A stretch of 64,000 nucleotides of DNA from Hexactinellida sp. DTS-2022. Taxonomy: Eukaryota; Porifera; Hexactinellida. The stretch spans positions 3,038,001 through 3,102,000 of the forward strand of contig JAPNXP010000009.1 in the NCBI GenBank assembly GCA_028753945.1, written 5' to 3'. Under the pieces are notes generated by a model. It did not search any database. It had not been told where the DNA came from and was given only the letters and a program-made list of their open reading frames with translations. Below are positions 34,069 to 44,756 of this stretch, one piece after another (the stretch's first letter is position 1; each line of letters begins with the position of its first letter). Position numbers and translations under genes: made by a program.

Positions 34069-34121
34069 TTACGGAATTATCCTTGAGCGCGAGAGTCTCG
34101 CGCTCAAGGATAATTCCGTAA
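34069..34121. repeat. Perfect 26-bp inverted repeat, 1-nt spacer
   Basis: Arms 34069-34094 and 34096-34121 are exact inverses. The centre is GCGCGAGAGTCTCGCGC. It overlaps the next palindrome by about 3 bp. Confidence 0.85.
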
Positions 34122-34197
34122 AAATTTCCAAAAGATCATGAACAAATGGAGTCTCGCGGCGAGACTCCATTTGTTCATGATCTTTTGGAAATTTTTA
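34119..34197. repeat. Perfect 39-bp inverted repeat, 1-nt spacer
   Basis: Arms 34119-34157 and 34159-34197 are complementary over about 39 bp (only the outermost pair was not checked exhaustively). The centre is GTCTCGCGGCGAGAC. It directly follows the 26-bp palindrome and shares the TCTCGCG core word with it. Confidence 0.85.
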
Positions 34198-34371
34198 ATT
34201 AGGAGCGCAAAAATTTGGAATCTTCTCCTATATCGTAACTTTAATTTGTGATTTGGGCGCTTGAAAATTGGATCAAACTAGGATTAAGAGCGTATTTACT
34301 AATGGCTATATATTACACTGTTCGTAATTATTCTACAACAGCTAAATCAAAATTTTATTATACTAATCTAC

Positions 34372-35171
34372 TAGAGATGGGACAGAGCTCCGCATCCGTA
34401 TCCGCGGAGCTCCGGTAGATTAATCAACACCGCCTTTATATCCGAATTCGCGGATTTAAAAAATATCGCATCCGCCTAACTTCTGCATCCGCCTAACATC
34501 TGCATCCGCAGAGTTTTGTAAATTTCACATCCGTCCCCTCTCAATTACTTTCTGTTCTCTCTAATAGTCCACTTCTCCACTTATTTAATAGTCCACTTCC
34601 CTAATTGTCTAACATAATTTTGTTATTCAACCATATTCATAATTTTTCAAGTTGTACTAGTTTAATGTCACAGTTTTTGAATGTAATATTGTTCTTCTCT
34701 AATAATCCATTCTCTAGTCCATTTCTCTTATAGTCGACTTCTCTAATATTTTTCATATCGTTATTTCAGTTAACTTCTAAATGTCGACCCTTTGTCTTCA
34801 GGTGGACTCTAAGAAAGGCCAGATATGCTTACTACTCACGCAGTTCAACTCCCTAATAGTCTGCTGTGCATTCATTAGCATGTATTTGTTTGGGAATTAA
34901 ACCTTGTTCGCCTAATCCCTATTTCATATTACGAGAGTACACTGTATATTACCATTGATGTTTCTGATTGATACATTAGGAGTACTTTACACAAGTTTTT
35001 AGCCAATATTTTGTACGATTATATTCATAGATTATATTATAATATATTACTATTGTAAAAATGAAAACCAATTGGTTTGAGCTCCGCATCCGACCCGCGG
35101 AATTAATAATTTGACATCCGCATTCACATCCGTTTCGCGGATGTGGAAAAATCGCATCCGCCCCATCCCTA
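34372..35171. mobile_element. hAT element, 800 bp, GC-rich arms
   Basis: Tips TAGAGATGGGACAGAGC and the inverse ending CCGCCCCATCCCTA. Flanks TAATCTAC and AACTCTAC match at 6 of 8. The arms are packed with CATCCGC and CCGCGGA words in both orientations. The 80-residue minus frame (34976-35218) is not a transposase. Confidence 0.75.
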
Positions 35172-35285
35172 AACTCTACACTTAATTCTACAAATCTATA
35201 TTTAATTCTACAACTCAATTAATCAAATTTTCGTTATTTTTAATCTATTCTGTAATCATTGCATTGTATTATTTTATTATTCTTA

Positions 35286-35685
35286 CTGTCAAACCTCCAA
35301 TATCCGGACCTCCATATACCGTACACCTCTATCAATTGGGCAACTTTTTTGTTGAGTTCAAATTAAGTCGCCATTTTTTGGTATTTAGCCCCCAAATTTA
35401 GTTGATCTATGCAGATTTGAATGTCTAAAATGTTACTAATGTAGAACCACCCTTTTCTGGGGAGTATACATTTGTTAGGATTTAGCATATGGAATTTCGC
35501 TAATTTAAATTATATTCATTTTCGAAATTCCGATGTCGGAGGTGCGTATCTGGTTAGGAAATAGTTTTTGAGACATCAGACCGTAAATACTAATTGATTA
35601 CAATAAACCCGAGATTCGGGAAAATTCAAAGTTTCGGCCACCCTCCGCTCCGCACGAGGCACCCCAGATAGGGGAGTTTGGACTG
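35286..35685. mobile_element. pogo/Tigger-type MITE, 400 bp
   Basis: Left CTGTCAAACCTCCAATATCC after TA and, from the right, CAGTCCAAACTCCCCTATC. The second form is very close to common Tigger termini. No coding capacity. Confidence 0.65.
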
Positions 35686-35751
35686 TGTTTGCTTATTTTG
35701 CTGTCTATTCTGATTGAATAAATCATTGTAATCAATTCTTTTAATTAAGGA

Positions 35752-37205
35752 AAAATTCCAACTTTTTTGAAATTTTTCCAAATAAGTTTTATAGGATTAT
35801 TGCAAATATACTCAAGCGTGACCTTCGATATATAAAACCATACCACTGATTATACCATGGAATACTTAAAGTCCATTGATAAATAGGTTATTCATATTAT
35901 CACCATAACTAGTAATGATAGACGTAATAGATGTACTATATCTATATAGGTACTTGGTATCAAGGTATGCATAACATCCTTTGGAATTGTGCTATTTCAC
36001 CATACGATGACTTAGTGAGATAATGAGATAATTAGCTTAGAAAAATTATTGGCTAATTATCTCATTATCTCAAAAGTTAATGAAGTTATGCAGAAATGAT
36101 ATATACTCAATGAGTAGGAAGTTACCTATTCATGATAGATCAGAACTAGCCGAGTTTACATAAAATGATAGTCTTTGGGTTATGGTTCATTTTAGGAAAT
36201 ATTCATTTCCTCGGCAACCTAGGAATGTGTCAACATTCCATTTATAATTTCAATATATTTCATCTAACTAGTTCTGGGCATCATCATGTTCCAATCTTGA
36301 ACATTTACAACGCGTTTAACTATGGTAAAAGCAGGTTCCGTAAACTGGGGCGACTTTGACCCTAGGAGGTTACTTTGTCCCACAATAGCATTTTTAATTA
36401 AGTATTTTTAAAATAACAAATATTTCTATTTAAATACCTTTGGATATATTGTGAATTTTATTCAACATATTATCAATATCATCACATTTATTCATTATTT
36501 GGTTAAGTATGTTATTCTTGTTTTATTCATTTGAGTATTTAGAGTATATTTCAACAAAGATATTATGTTTAGAACTTCCTTGGTATTTTCAAGGAAACAC
36601 ATCAATGAGCACATAGTTCACCAAGTCTTGCATGGATTCGAGTATAAAGTGATAATTTTATAAACCAATCAATAAGAGCATACTGTAAGACTTGTCATTA
36701 TCGTTTTCTTATGAAATGCTTTTAATTCACGTGTTTAACATAATGGGACAATTTCAACTCCATGATATAGGTAGCTTTGGCCCAAGATAAACTTTTAGAA
36801 TAATTGGTTAGAAGTATCCCAAAGTTTAGCTATCTCATTATTTGGACATGTTATGTGCTACCAATAAAATTAATTTACAAATAAAATATTCCCATAGATT
36901 ATTTAAAGAAATACATTGATAAACGTGGAATAATGGGACAAAGTCGCCCCAGTTTACGGTTATTAAAACACGATATTTCGCACCCAAAATAGCGATTACG
37001 TCATAATATGATGAAATAGCACAATTCTGATTGATGAAATGCATGCCTTGATACCAAGTTCCTATATAGTTTTATTACAATTATGACGTCTTCATTACTA
37101 GCTATGTAGATAAATATAAATACGTAACCTATTTATCAATGGACTTTAAGTAATCCATGGTCCAGAAAAATATACTCAGTGGTATGGCCTTATATATCGA
37201 AGGTT
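35752..37205. mobile_element. Long-TIR foldback element, about 1.45 kb, with nested MITE
   Basis: 35818-36010 and 36975-37205 are inverted copies (ACCTTCGATATATAA, CCATACCACTGA, AAAGTCCATTGATAAATAGG and CTTGGTATCAAGG all have an inverse partner). The outer ends run into the TACTCAAG satellite words. The central part is AT-rich and holds the MITE at 36338-36959. No protein motif was seen. Confidence 0.6.
36338..36959. mobile_element. MITE with CCGTAAACTGGGGCGACTTT termini
   Basis: Both ends carry CCGTAAACTGGGGCGACTTT and its exact inverse, over about 22 bp. It sits inside the foldback element. The word TTTGTCCCA and its inverse follow on each side. The target duplication is unclear. Confidence 0.7.
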
Positions 37206-37815
37206 ACGACTGAAGTTTTATTGGATTATTCCTAATATACTCAAGTTTTGTTGGATTATTCCTAATATGCTCAAGTTATTTTGATTATTCCAAATATTCT
37301 CAAGTTTTATTGGATTTTTGAAACTAGGATGGTGCTTGTCCGTGTATTATATTACCAACTCCAAATATAAAATTATATATTTAACACTAAAGCAGGGTTT
37401 TTTTTTATGGTTGAGACCTTGGTGCAACTCAGCGCGGCCTTGGTATAACCCAACAATGCATCGGCCGCGGCCGACCCTTAATCGTGGTGTAAATATACAC
37501 TGCAGAGGCCACTGCCGACCCGAATCGTGGTGTAACTCCAAAAGATCTTGGTGCAAATTTTACACCAAGATCGGCCTTAAAAAAAACCCTGCACTAAAGC
37601 ATTCAAATATACTATTTGAATGCCAGCTGTTAATCGAAACTGGAACAACCCTATTATTTAATTGGCTCAATGTTTGACCCTTTTTGTGATGGAACTTTTT
37701 GAATATTTTTTACATATTAAATTTGTTTGTACATACAGTATTCATTCCCTACCCCCTGCCAAATTTCAAGTCTGTATCTTTTACTATTTCCTCAATCAAT
37801 TCTGAACAAACAAAA
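37206..37815. repeat. Interspersed repeat related to 15893-16870
   Basis: Starts with TTTTATTGGATTATTCC units, then GAAACTAG, CGTGTATTATATTACC and the CTGGAACAACCCT and TTTGTACATACAGTATTC blocks in the same order as at 16 kb. A hAT MITE (37393-37591) is inserted in it. Confidence 0.5.
37393..37591. mobile_element. hAT MITE with perfect 8-bp TSD
   Basis: 199 bp; tips CAGGGTTTTTTTTATGG and the inverse ending AAAAAAAACCCTG. CACTAAAG is duplicated exactly at 37385-37392 and 37592-37599. The same family as 27829-28026. Confidence 0.88.
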
Positions 37816-37819
37816 CATA

Positions 37820-38470
37820 CACGAAAACATTTTGATTTAATATATAAGATAGACCAAATACAGCATTCTAATCTTGATATAGATCTGTGAATTTATTGAA
37901 AGTTGAGTAGATTTGGAATCTATTGACAAAATCTACAGTATAATTGGAATTATTTTGAAAAATTACAGTAGACTCTGGTTAATACGACGACAGATGATGC
38001 GAAATATAAGTTAATGAGCACAAGGTTTAATTTCCCAAGCCTATACACATATTTTTGAGTGGCAACGGTTAATACGAATTTCGCTCAAGACAAATAAATT
38101 TGGTGAACTTTAGTAGCTCATTTTTGAGAGCTGTTCTAGCTAGCAAACCTTCTTACAGATGGAACCCCAAATAGAACTAGGCGAACTGGAGCTGACATAC
38201 AAGGACTGGACTAATTGTTCAAATTATGGTGTTGAGGAGAGGAGTGCGTCGATGATAGACTTGATCCCCTTCTTGTAGTTCTAAACAAATACCAAATACA
38301 GGCTATCCTTTTCATAACAGCTGTAATGTAAGGGGATTGGTTAATCGTTCTGATGCTACGGTTACGATTCGATTTCTAGCCACTGTTAACCGGTTGATAT
38401 ATTTTTAAAACAGTTTTATTATACTACGGAATTAGACATTATGTTATTATCCCATGAGTACATTAACTCA
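37820..38470. other. AT-rich spacer with one pogo-type end
   Basis: CAGTAGACTCTGGTTAATACG at about 37967 after TA looks like a pogo-type left tip without a partner. No gene was seen. Confidence 0.3.
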
Positions 38471-38479
38471 TTCGTTTAG

Positions 38480-39046
38480 GGGGCTGACTGAATAGTGGAA
38501 TCTAGTGGAACCCAGTGTAATCTAGTGTATTCTAGGGTGACTAAATGGTGGAATCTAGTGGAATTACTAAATTTTAGTGTAATTGACTGAACGGTGGAAT
38601 CGAGTGGATTTTCTAAAAACCGACTGAACAGTGCAATCGAGTGGAATTTGACTGAATAGTGGAATAACTCAATAGTATTTATTTGTTAGGATTTGTTACC
38701 ATGTTATTTAGACACACCTTTTAAACATTATTTATCAACAATTCCTTAGCAAATCCAGTTGGTATTCATTGGGCAGTTCAATAGAGATGATTAGTATCAT
38801 ATTGTGCCACTTCATGCACAACACTAGTTTAATCGTTGCAAACAATTTACGTGGGCGAAAATTAACGTAATATAATACACACGTAGCTTATAGCATATAC
38901 GTAGTGTTTACCAATTTAATCAAATTCCACTCGATTCCACCATTCGGTCAAATTCCACTCGAATCCACTATTCAGTCAAAGATTCCACTCGATTCCACTA
39001 TTCAGTCACCCTATATTCCACTAGATTCCACTATTCAGTCATCCCC
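38480..39046. mobile_element. MITE with 9-bp TSD, possibly Merlin-mobilised
   Basis: 567 bp; tips GGGGCTGACTGAATAGTGG and its inverse ending CACTATTCAGTCATCCCC. TTCGTTTAG is duplicated exactly at 38471-38479 and 39047-39055. Both subterminal zones hold four to five GACTGAATAGTGGAAT-type units. A start in GG and an 8-9-bp duplication fit Merlin elements, and a Merlin gene is present at 14 kb, but the link is inference. Confidence 0.75.
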
Positions 39047-39455
39047 TTCGTTTAGAACTTTAGAATAGTACTTTAAACAATGTTGTCAATTAATTTACTA
39101 TGAGATTCTCACAGAAATCAGAATTTGTTTAACATATCTAATATAACATTTCTTTTAATCGACTTTGAAAATTCCTGGACTCACGAATTTTGACCCGCAC
39201 ATTGAATATTGCTTCATATCAGAAATTGATGGGCACCCTATTGCAACCTACTGCACTGAGTGGGTTCGAAAGTTTAAATATTAAGTTTGCAGCTTTAATA
39301 TAAAGAATGTTAAATAGAAGAATAAAACGAATTAAACCATTGCTAATACAATTGTTCGAAGTACGGCTTTAATTAAGCGGAGCCACTGTGCAATCTATTT
39401 TACAATTATACATCTCTGTGGTGTATTAAATATATTCCTCATGAAATCCCCTTAA

Positions 39456-41051
39456 GGCCCCTCTTTGGTTAATTTGGAAATTGAGATAAGACTGTTTTCG
39501 TATAGTACCCAGTGATGGATAGATACATTGAAAATTTCAAGTGAATCTGCGCACTACTTTTGCAATTATCACCTGTTTAGTGCTGAGGAATGTGTGTATC
39601 ATCATGAAAAGGTCAATTTTCAATTAAAATAAATATACTTTTGGTTCAGTTTCTCTCAAATTTTGTCCAAATTGTTTGAAACCAATTCTAAACTGATGAG
39701 GACATAAGTAATTCGGGATGATTTTTCAAACTAACCTCTAGGACCCAAACTTTGGGAGTTATAGCCCTATGAAGTCACGTTTCGACTGCCAATTTTGCAT
39801 TATTTGACGAATTACGAAAATCTTGCTGTCCAAGTCGAACTTCAAAGATATAGAATTCGGAAAGTTTGTCTGCTAGAGGTTAGTTTGAAAAATCATCCCG
39901 AATTACATATGTCCTCATTAGTTTAGACTTGGTTTCAAACAATTTGGACCAAATTTGAGAAAACCTGAACCAAATGTGTATTTAATATTATGTATTTTTA
40001 ATTTACTTTCCACACTATTATGAGCGTATTCCGGTGAATATATAGGAAAGCAATCTTTTCGAAAATGGTTTCAATTGGTAATCTAATGGGTTTGTAATAT
40101 TACATGGATGTGATTGGAAATTTAGTGCTAAGCTCTAGAGTTTATAGTTTTGAAGAAATAAATATGCTAAATCATCAAAAATGGGCACATTTTATGCCCA
40201 TATATGGTCATTTGGAAGATTTTTGCGAGTTAGGGTCATAAAATGTATTATGGACGAATAGGAAACCGGGTATTGCGAGCATTTTGCACTCAAATATTTC
40301 ATTATTGGTCGACGGGTTTCTGAGATTCAATGTAGAGATGTGAAAGGACCACCCAATAAGTTGAAAGGTCAGAAAGTTTAAAATGCTAAAGCGTTCACAG
40401 TTTTCATCCAAATTGTTTGAAACCAAGTGTAAACGATTGAATATATATTTAATATGGGAATGACCCTTGATCTAAACCTTACAATACAAACTTTCAAAGT
40501 TAATGCCCCTTGAAGTCAGACTAGGGACCTTGACAGTCCAAATCTGACTTCAAATGACTATAACTCGGAACTTAATTTTTGGAATGTTGAAAATTTAGGT
40601 TTACAACCTAAGTAGATATGTAAATATACTTTTGTATGAATAACAACTATATTGAAAACAAATTGTGGCAGTGCCAGCCTACTAAACTTTCATTCCATTT
40701 GAAAAAGTCACCCTCCATGATGTCCTTCACATTCCTGGATCTTATAATGGTCGCTACAGCAAAACTATTGGTCAGATTCACCTGAAATTTTCAATGTGGC
40801 TTTACCTTCTGGTGGACTATCCAAAAACAATCGAATCTCAATTTATCTGACCAGCATTGTGTGGCCGTAATTTATATTACTCTCAATTTGGCCATATAAC
40901 AGACATTCCCCAATTTCAAATTGCTCTAGTGAGTTCAATTGTCCTCAGAATTAAGCCAAATTTTCCTATATTATCCTCCCGGGTATTATAACTAATAAAA
41001 ACGAAATAAACTCAATTATTTAAATAATTCAAAATTAACCCGAGAGGGGCC
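39456..41051. mobile_element. TTAA-flanked element (piggyBac-like), 1.6 kb
   Basis: TTAA at 39452-39455 and 41052-41055 flank GGCCCCTCTTTGGTTAAT and the inverse ending AACCCGAGAGGGGCC. Inside there is a foldback at about 39655-39970 around CCAAATTGTTTGAAACCAA and ATGATTTTTCAAACTAACCT, and a related unit near 40390-40600. No transposase was recognised. TTAA target choice points to piggyBac or a Kolobok-type element. Confidence 0.65.
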
Positions 41052-41636
41052 TTAATAAGAATGCTAGACAATGTAATTTGTTTGGAAATTCAATTACTCC
41101 CATTTGCAATTAATTCAGGCACAAATAATTGGTTAGATGAATTTATCTTCAATCAATCAAATTGTAGCCTCAGAAAACTTTCTATTATGCACAGTCTATT
41201 TATACTAATTGAATGTAGCTAATCCATACTAACAAAGCCTCGAATTTAATTGGATAAGATAATTTGTCGCATTTAAATGTGAATATCTCTCTTAAAAAAA
41301 CAATAGATCGTTGTCGCCGTACAAAATTACCCCTGTATATAAATTTTCAGCTTTCTGAGACGTGTAGTCTCCAATTAATTCTGGACAAACGTCCAACAGT
41401 TGCGCTTTTAATATAAATATATAATACATCATTTACTATAAGTTCAATATTCGAAATTTCAATCCTCTTTCTGCAGCATTTTGCTCTACTTGTATGTCTG
41501 ATAATATAATGTGACATTTTTCACTCATTATACTTTGAACGAAATCCGATTAAAAAATAGGATCGATTAAGATATTAATTAACCTTAACAAAAATGTCAG
41601 ACATATTTTTTTCAAGGCTGTTTTTTCTTGACAAAT

Positions 41637-41789
41637 TGTAATCAGTTAATCTTAATCGAGATTGTTATTAATACAGATTAGAAGTAGAGCGGGATATTTT
41701 TGATGTATAAATAGATTGCTAATTATGTATTTAGTCTTGGTTATGTATTTCTAATTATTACACAATTTAACAAAGATAGTTATCTTACA
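41637..41789 (+). repeat. 5' LTR
   Basis: TGTAATCAGTTAATC start; AGAGCGGGATATTTTTGATG and TATAAATAG (a likely TATA box, about 41717) in the middle; ends CTTACA. Confidence 0.8.
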
Positions 41790-42840
41790 ATTTGTAGCAG
41801 AGAGTCCAAATATGGCAGAAAGGTTTGTTTACTTTGTTAGTATCCCAAGAATATTTGCAAGTGGGGATATCGAGGAATGGTTTCAGCGTTACGAAATTTG
41901 TTCGTTAGCAAATGGTTGGAAAGAGGAAGAGAAAGCATTAAGAATTCCGACTCTTCTTGAGAAAGAGGAAGAGAAAGCATTAAGAATTCCGACTCTTCTT
42001 GAGAAAGAGGCTTTCGCTGTATATCTTGAACTTAGTCCAGAAGAACGAAAAGATTATAGACAAGTAAAAGACACCTTGCTAAATGCTTTTCAACCTCCCG
42101 AAGCACGATTCATAGCGCTTCATGATTTAGAAAATCGCACAATGTTACCTGGAGAATCACCTCAGGAGTTTCTACACGCTATTAAGCAGTTGTTAGGCAA
42201 GGCAATACCTGAAATGGATGACAGGTCTCGTGAGCAGTTGTTGCTACACAGATTCTTAAGTGAAATCCCTGAAAACTATAGTAAATTGATTCGAACCTCT
42301 CCGGAAATTCAAAGTACTACAGCAGCTTTTAGTAGGGCAGATTAGCTGATGGATGTGGACATCCCGGACCAAAGCACCAAATTTTTTCCACATATAGACC
42401 ATTGCTTGGGCACTCGATTTTTGGTAGGAACCACTTCCGCCGGATACATCATGACCTCCATCAGGCATTTTCAAAATGACCACTTTAATATTATTCGGAC
42501 AAAAGCCCGCATTCACGAACTCATATCAAATGACTTCGTATAAGGTTATTATATGCATAGTTGTGATCAGAACAGTGTGCGCTGTCGAAAGATTCTGAGA
42601 ATGGAATGTTCAACATTCCACCGTTGTCAAGGAAACTTTTTAATCTGAATATGGTCATGTGACCCCTCTAATTAACGGAAATTCCATGCTGATACGAATA
42701 TCTTATTTCTAGATTGGACTAAATATCACTTAAAAGTTATATTACATTTAGTGGTTAATGATTAGCTAGTAAAAGTAATAAAGTGAGAATTGTGTGAATA
42801 CTGTGATGGTATACTAAAAATTATGGTTCGTACCATGTCA

Positions 42841-43760
42841 CTAAAAATATTGCTTCTCACAGATACAACTACAAAGTTCTGTGCCAACGCGCTTTTCTGC
42901 ACGCGCATCTACCGCCAAAGTCACTTCTACTCTTGAAACTACATTTACGAATTCACTGCATGCTTTTGAAGCCACTGGTAAACTGTTCCATACAGGAACC
43001 CATGATTGGGTTTTATTATCAATAGTCCAGCCCCGACCTTCTGGAGTAGGTTCACGTTGTCCAATTTGCTCACTGGTGCACCATATCCCAGACTGATATG
43101 CAACTCGTTTTGAGTGTTGTAGTAGTGCATCCCGGGTAAGTGGTATTCTCTCCATTGTTTTCTCCTGACAAAATATTTCTTTTCTTCCTTCATCCACATA
43201 CTACAAATTACTTGCTTTATCATTTAGAATATCTGTAAAGCCTTCCAGCAGCTAAAAATGCTGAGCATCGAATTTTACTTTTGTATAAGGGTTGAGTGCC
43301 ATGTAGGTAAAGGCAAATGTCACATCATGATAACAGTTTCAAACTTCCCATGCTGACCACTTTCCTCTCCCAAAGAATGCAGATGTAGTATCACATCCCG
43401 TGAAACATTGGAAAACAGGAAGGGCCAGAGATTTCTCTCTTCCTACTTCTTCGTAGATTGCTATGATATGATAGTATGTAAAAGTTCTTTCCTGTACCAA
43501 AAAGCTAACCCAAATGTTCACATTTTTTGCATATGGTAATCAAGTGGTGTAACTTTCCATGTCAACTCCGCGCACTAGACATTTAGTATAGTTATTGAGA
43601 ATGGCATCCTGTAAATGGATCAGAAGTCTAGTGTCAGCTTCCCCATGATCACATAGTGCCATAGAACGATCACTTCCTCGAAGAATAGCTGTGACACCAG
43701 TCGTGGTGATTATTTCCTTGCCTTCGGGACAATTTTGTTGGAAAGAAATGCAAACAGTTC
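42841..43760 (-). pseudogene. Academ-like protein remnant: XPG/PIN-like motif plus CXC tail
   Basis: Minus-strand pieces: CDHGEADTRLLIHLQDAIL (about 43660-43600) matches CNHEEADTRMILHLKDAV in the first element; then LPVFQCFTGCDTTSAFFGRG (about 43420-43360) matches its LPLFHAYTGCDT; then IPLTRDALLQHSKRVAYQSG (about 43160-43090) matches IPPTRAALVHHIKRAVYQGG; a GW-containing segment follows, and a degraded cysteine-rich CXC end lies near 42880-42920. Several frameshifts. The first two thirds of the family protein are missing. Confidence 0.75.
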
Positions 43761-43847
43761 TTGTTTATTATTTGGATCACGTAAGAAATCTGTCCAATTT
43801 CTTGGGAGCTTATTTCTTACTTGCAACCTTTTTCCGTAACCTTTACC

Positions 43848-43870
43848 TCTTTTTTTTTTTTTTTTTTTCT
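43848..43870. repeat. Poly-T tract inside the Academ-like remnant
   Basis: About 22 T in a row (43849-43869), and nearby near 44016-44038 a G-rich run (GGGGGGTCTGGGGGGGGGG). These are low-complexity tracts, with no further meaning seen. Confidence 0.8.
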
Positions 43871-44756
43871 AGTAGATTCTTTGATGCTCCTGAGGATGTA
43901 GTATATGTCCCATACTAATACTATATCAACTCTTTTTGGTGTTTGATAGTTGGTTAATGATGTATGGGACACGTAGGCGTCAAGTTTTGGAAATATAATC
44001 AAAGATGGGGGGCCACTTGGGGGGTCTGGGGGGGGGGGCATCGGAAGGTTTCCATTCTCAGAAATCATAGCAACCCTACCAAGTGTCCCATCTTTCGACA
44101 GCGCACACTGTTCTGATTACAACTATGCATATAATAACCTAATGCAAAGTCATTTGGTATGAGTTCGTGAATGCTGGCTTTTGTCCGAATAATATTATGT
44201 GGTCATTTTGAAAATGCCTGATGGAGGTCATAAAGTATCCGGCGGAAGTGGATCCTACCAAAATCGAGTGCCCAAGCAATGGTCTATATGTGGAAAAAAA
44301 TTGGTGCTTTGGTCCGGGATGTCCACATCCTTTCAAAATATGGGCTTAAGCTGCCCTAGTATTTGAAGAAGGTAAAACTATTATATAACACTCTGTCAAC
44401 CAGAAGCAGAAAATAGAATAGCGTCTATCAAAAGCTCTTCAGATATTATTATCGATACAAGGCTCAAGAATTTGGAAGAAAAGTTTGAGAAAGTATTGGA
44501 TACGTTAGGAAAGAATGATGAATCATCAATGGTAATTGGCCAAAGAAGTAACAGTTCTCGAAATTCAAATTTCAGATGTTTTAAATGCAATAAAATCGGT
44601 CATATTGCTAGGGAATGCCGAAGTTCTCGAATATTCTGTTTTAACTGCCAGGAGCAAGGTCACATCAAAAGAAATTGCCCTTTAAACTACCAAGGGCCGA
44701 CTGGAAGGAACACCAGTCGGCCGTCAAGAACATTCGTTCCAAAGATGAACTAAATG

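Larger units (their letters stand above)
42330..44361 (-). mobile_element. Second Academ-like long-TIR element, 2.0 kb, inserted in a gypsy element
   Basis: 42350-42600 and 44090-44335 are inverted arms of roughly 250-270 bp (GATGTGGACATCCCGG, GGGCACTCGATTTTGG, GTGCGCTGTCGAAAG). The tips read TAGTAGGGCAG and, from the right, TACTAGGGCAG. A 3-bp direct TTT fits at both sides and restores the retroelement reading (AAF to EEG), so the TSD is probably TTT. The internal gene on the minus strand is of the same family as 8166-12344 but has lost the N-terminal and transposase-core part. Confidence 0.75.
41812..44753 (+). pseudogene. gag remnant of the LTR element, split by an insertion
   Basis: The first part (41812-42329) reads as a gypsy-type gag matrix/capsid region (words PEARFIALHDLENR, GESPQEFLHAIKQL). 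After the inserted DNA transposon it resumes near 44365, and 44472-44753 carries two CCHC zinc knuckles (CFKCNKIGHIARECR and CFNCQEQGHIKRNC), the RNA-binding nucleocapsid part. It is a fossil, not functional. Confidence 0.8.

Noticed and set aside
39655-39970. Structured RNA gene
   Set aside because: The inverted repeat is better explained as part of the TTAA-flanked element; no independent evidence for an RNA gene.
43691-43918. 75-residue plus-strand frame with poly-Phe
   Set aside because: Antisense to the Academ-like remnant and caused by the poly-T tract.
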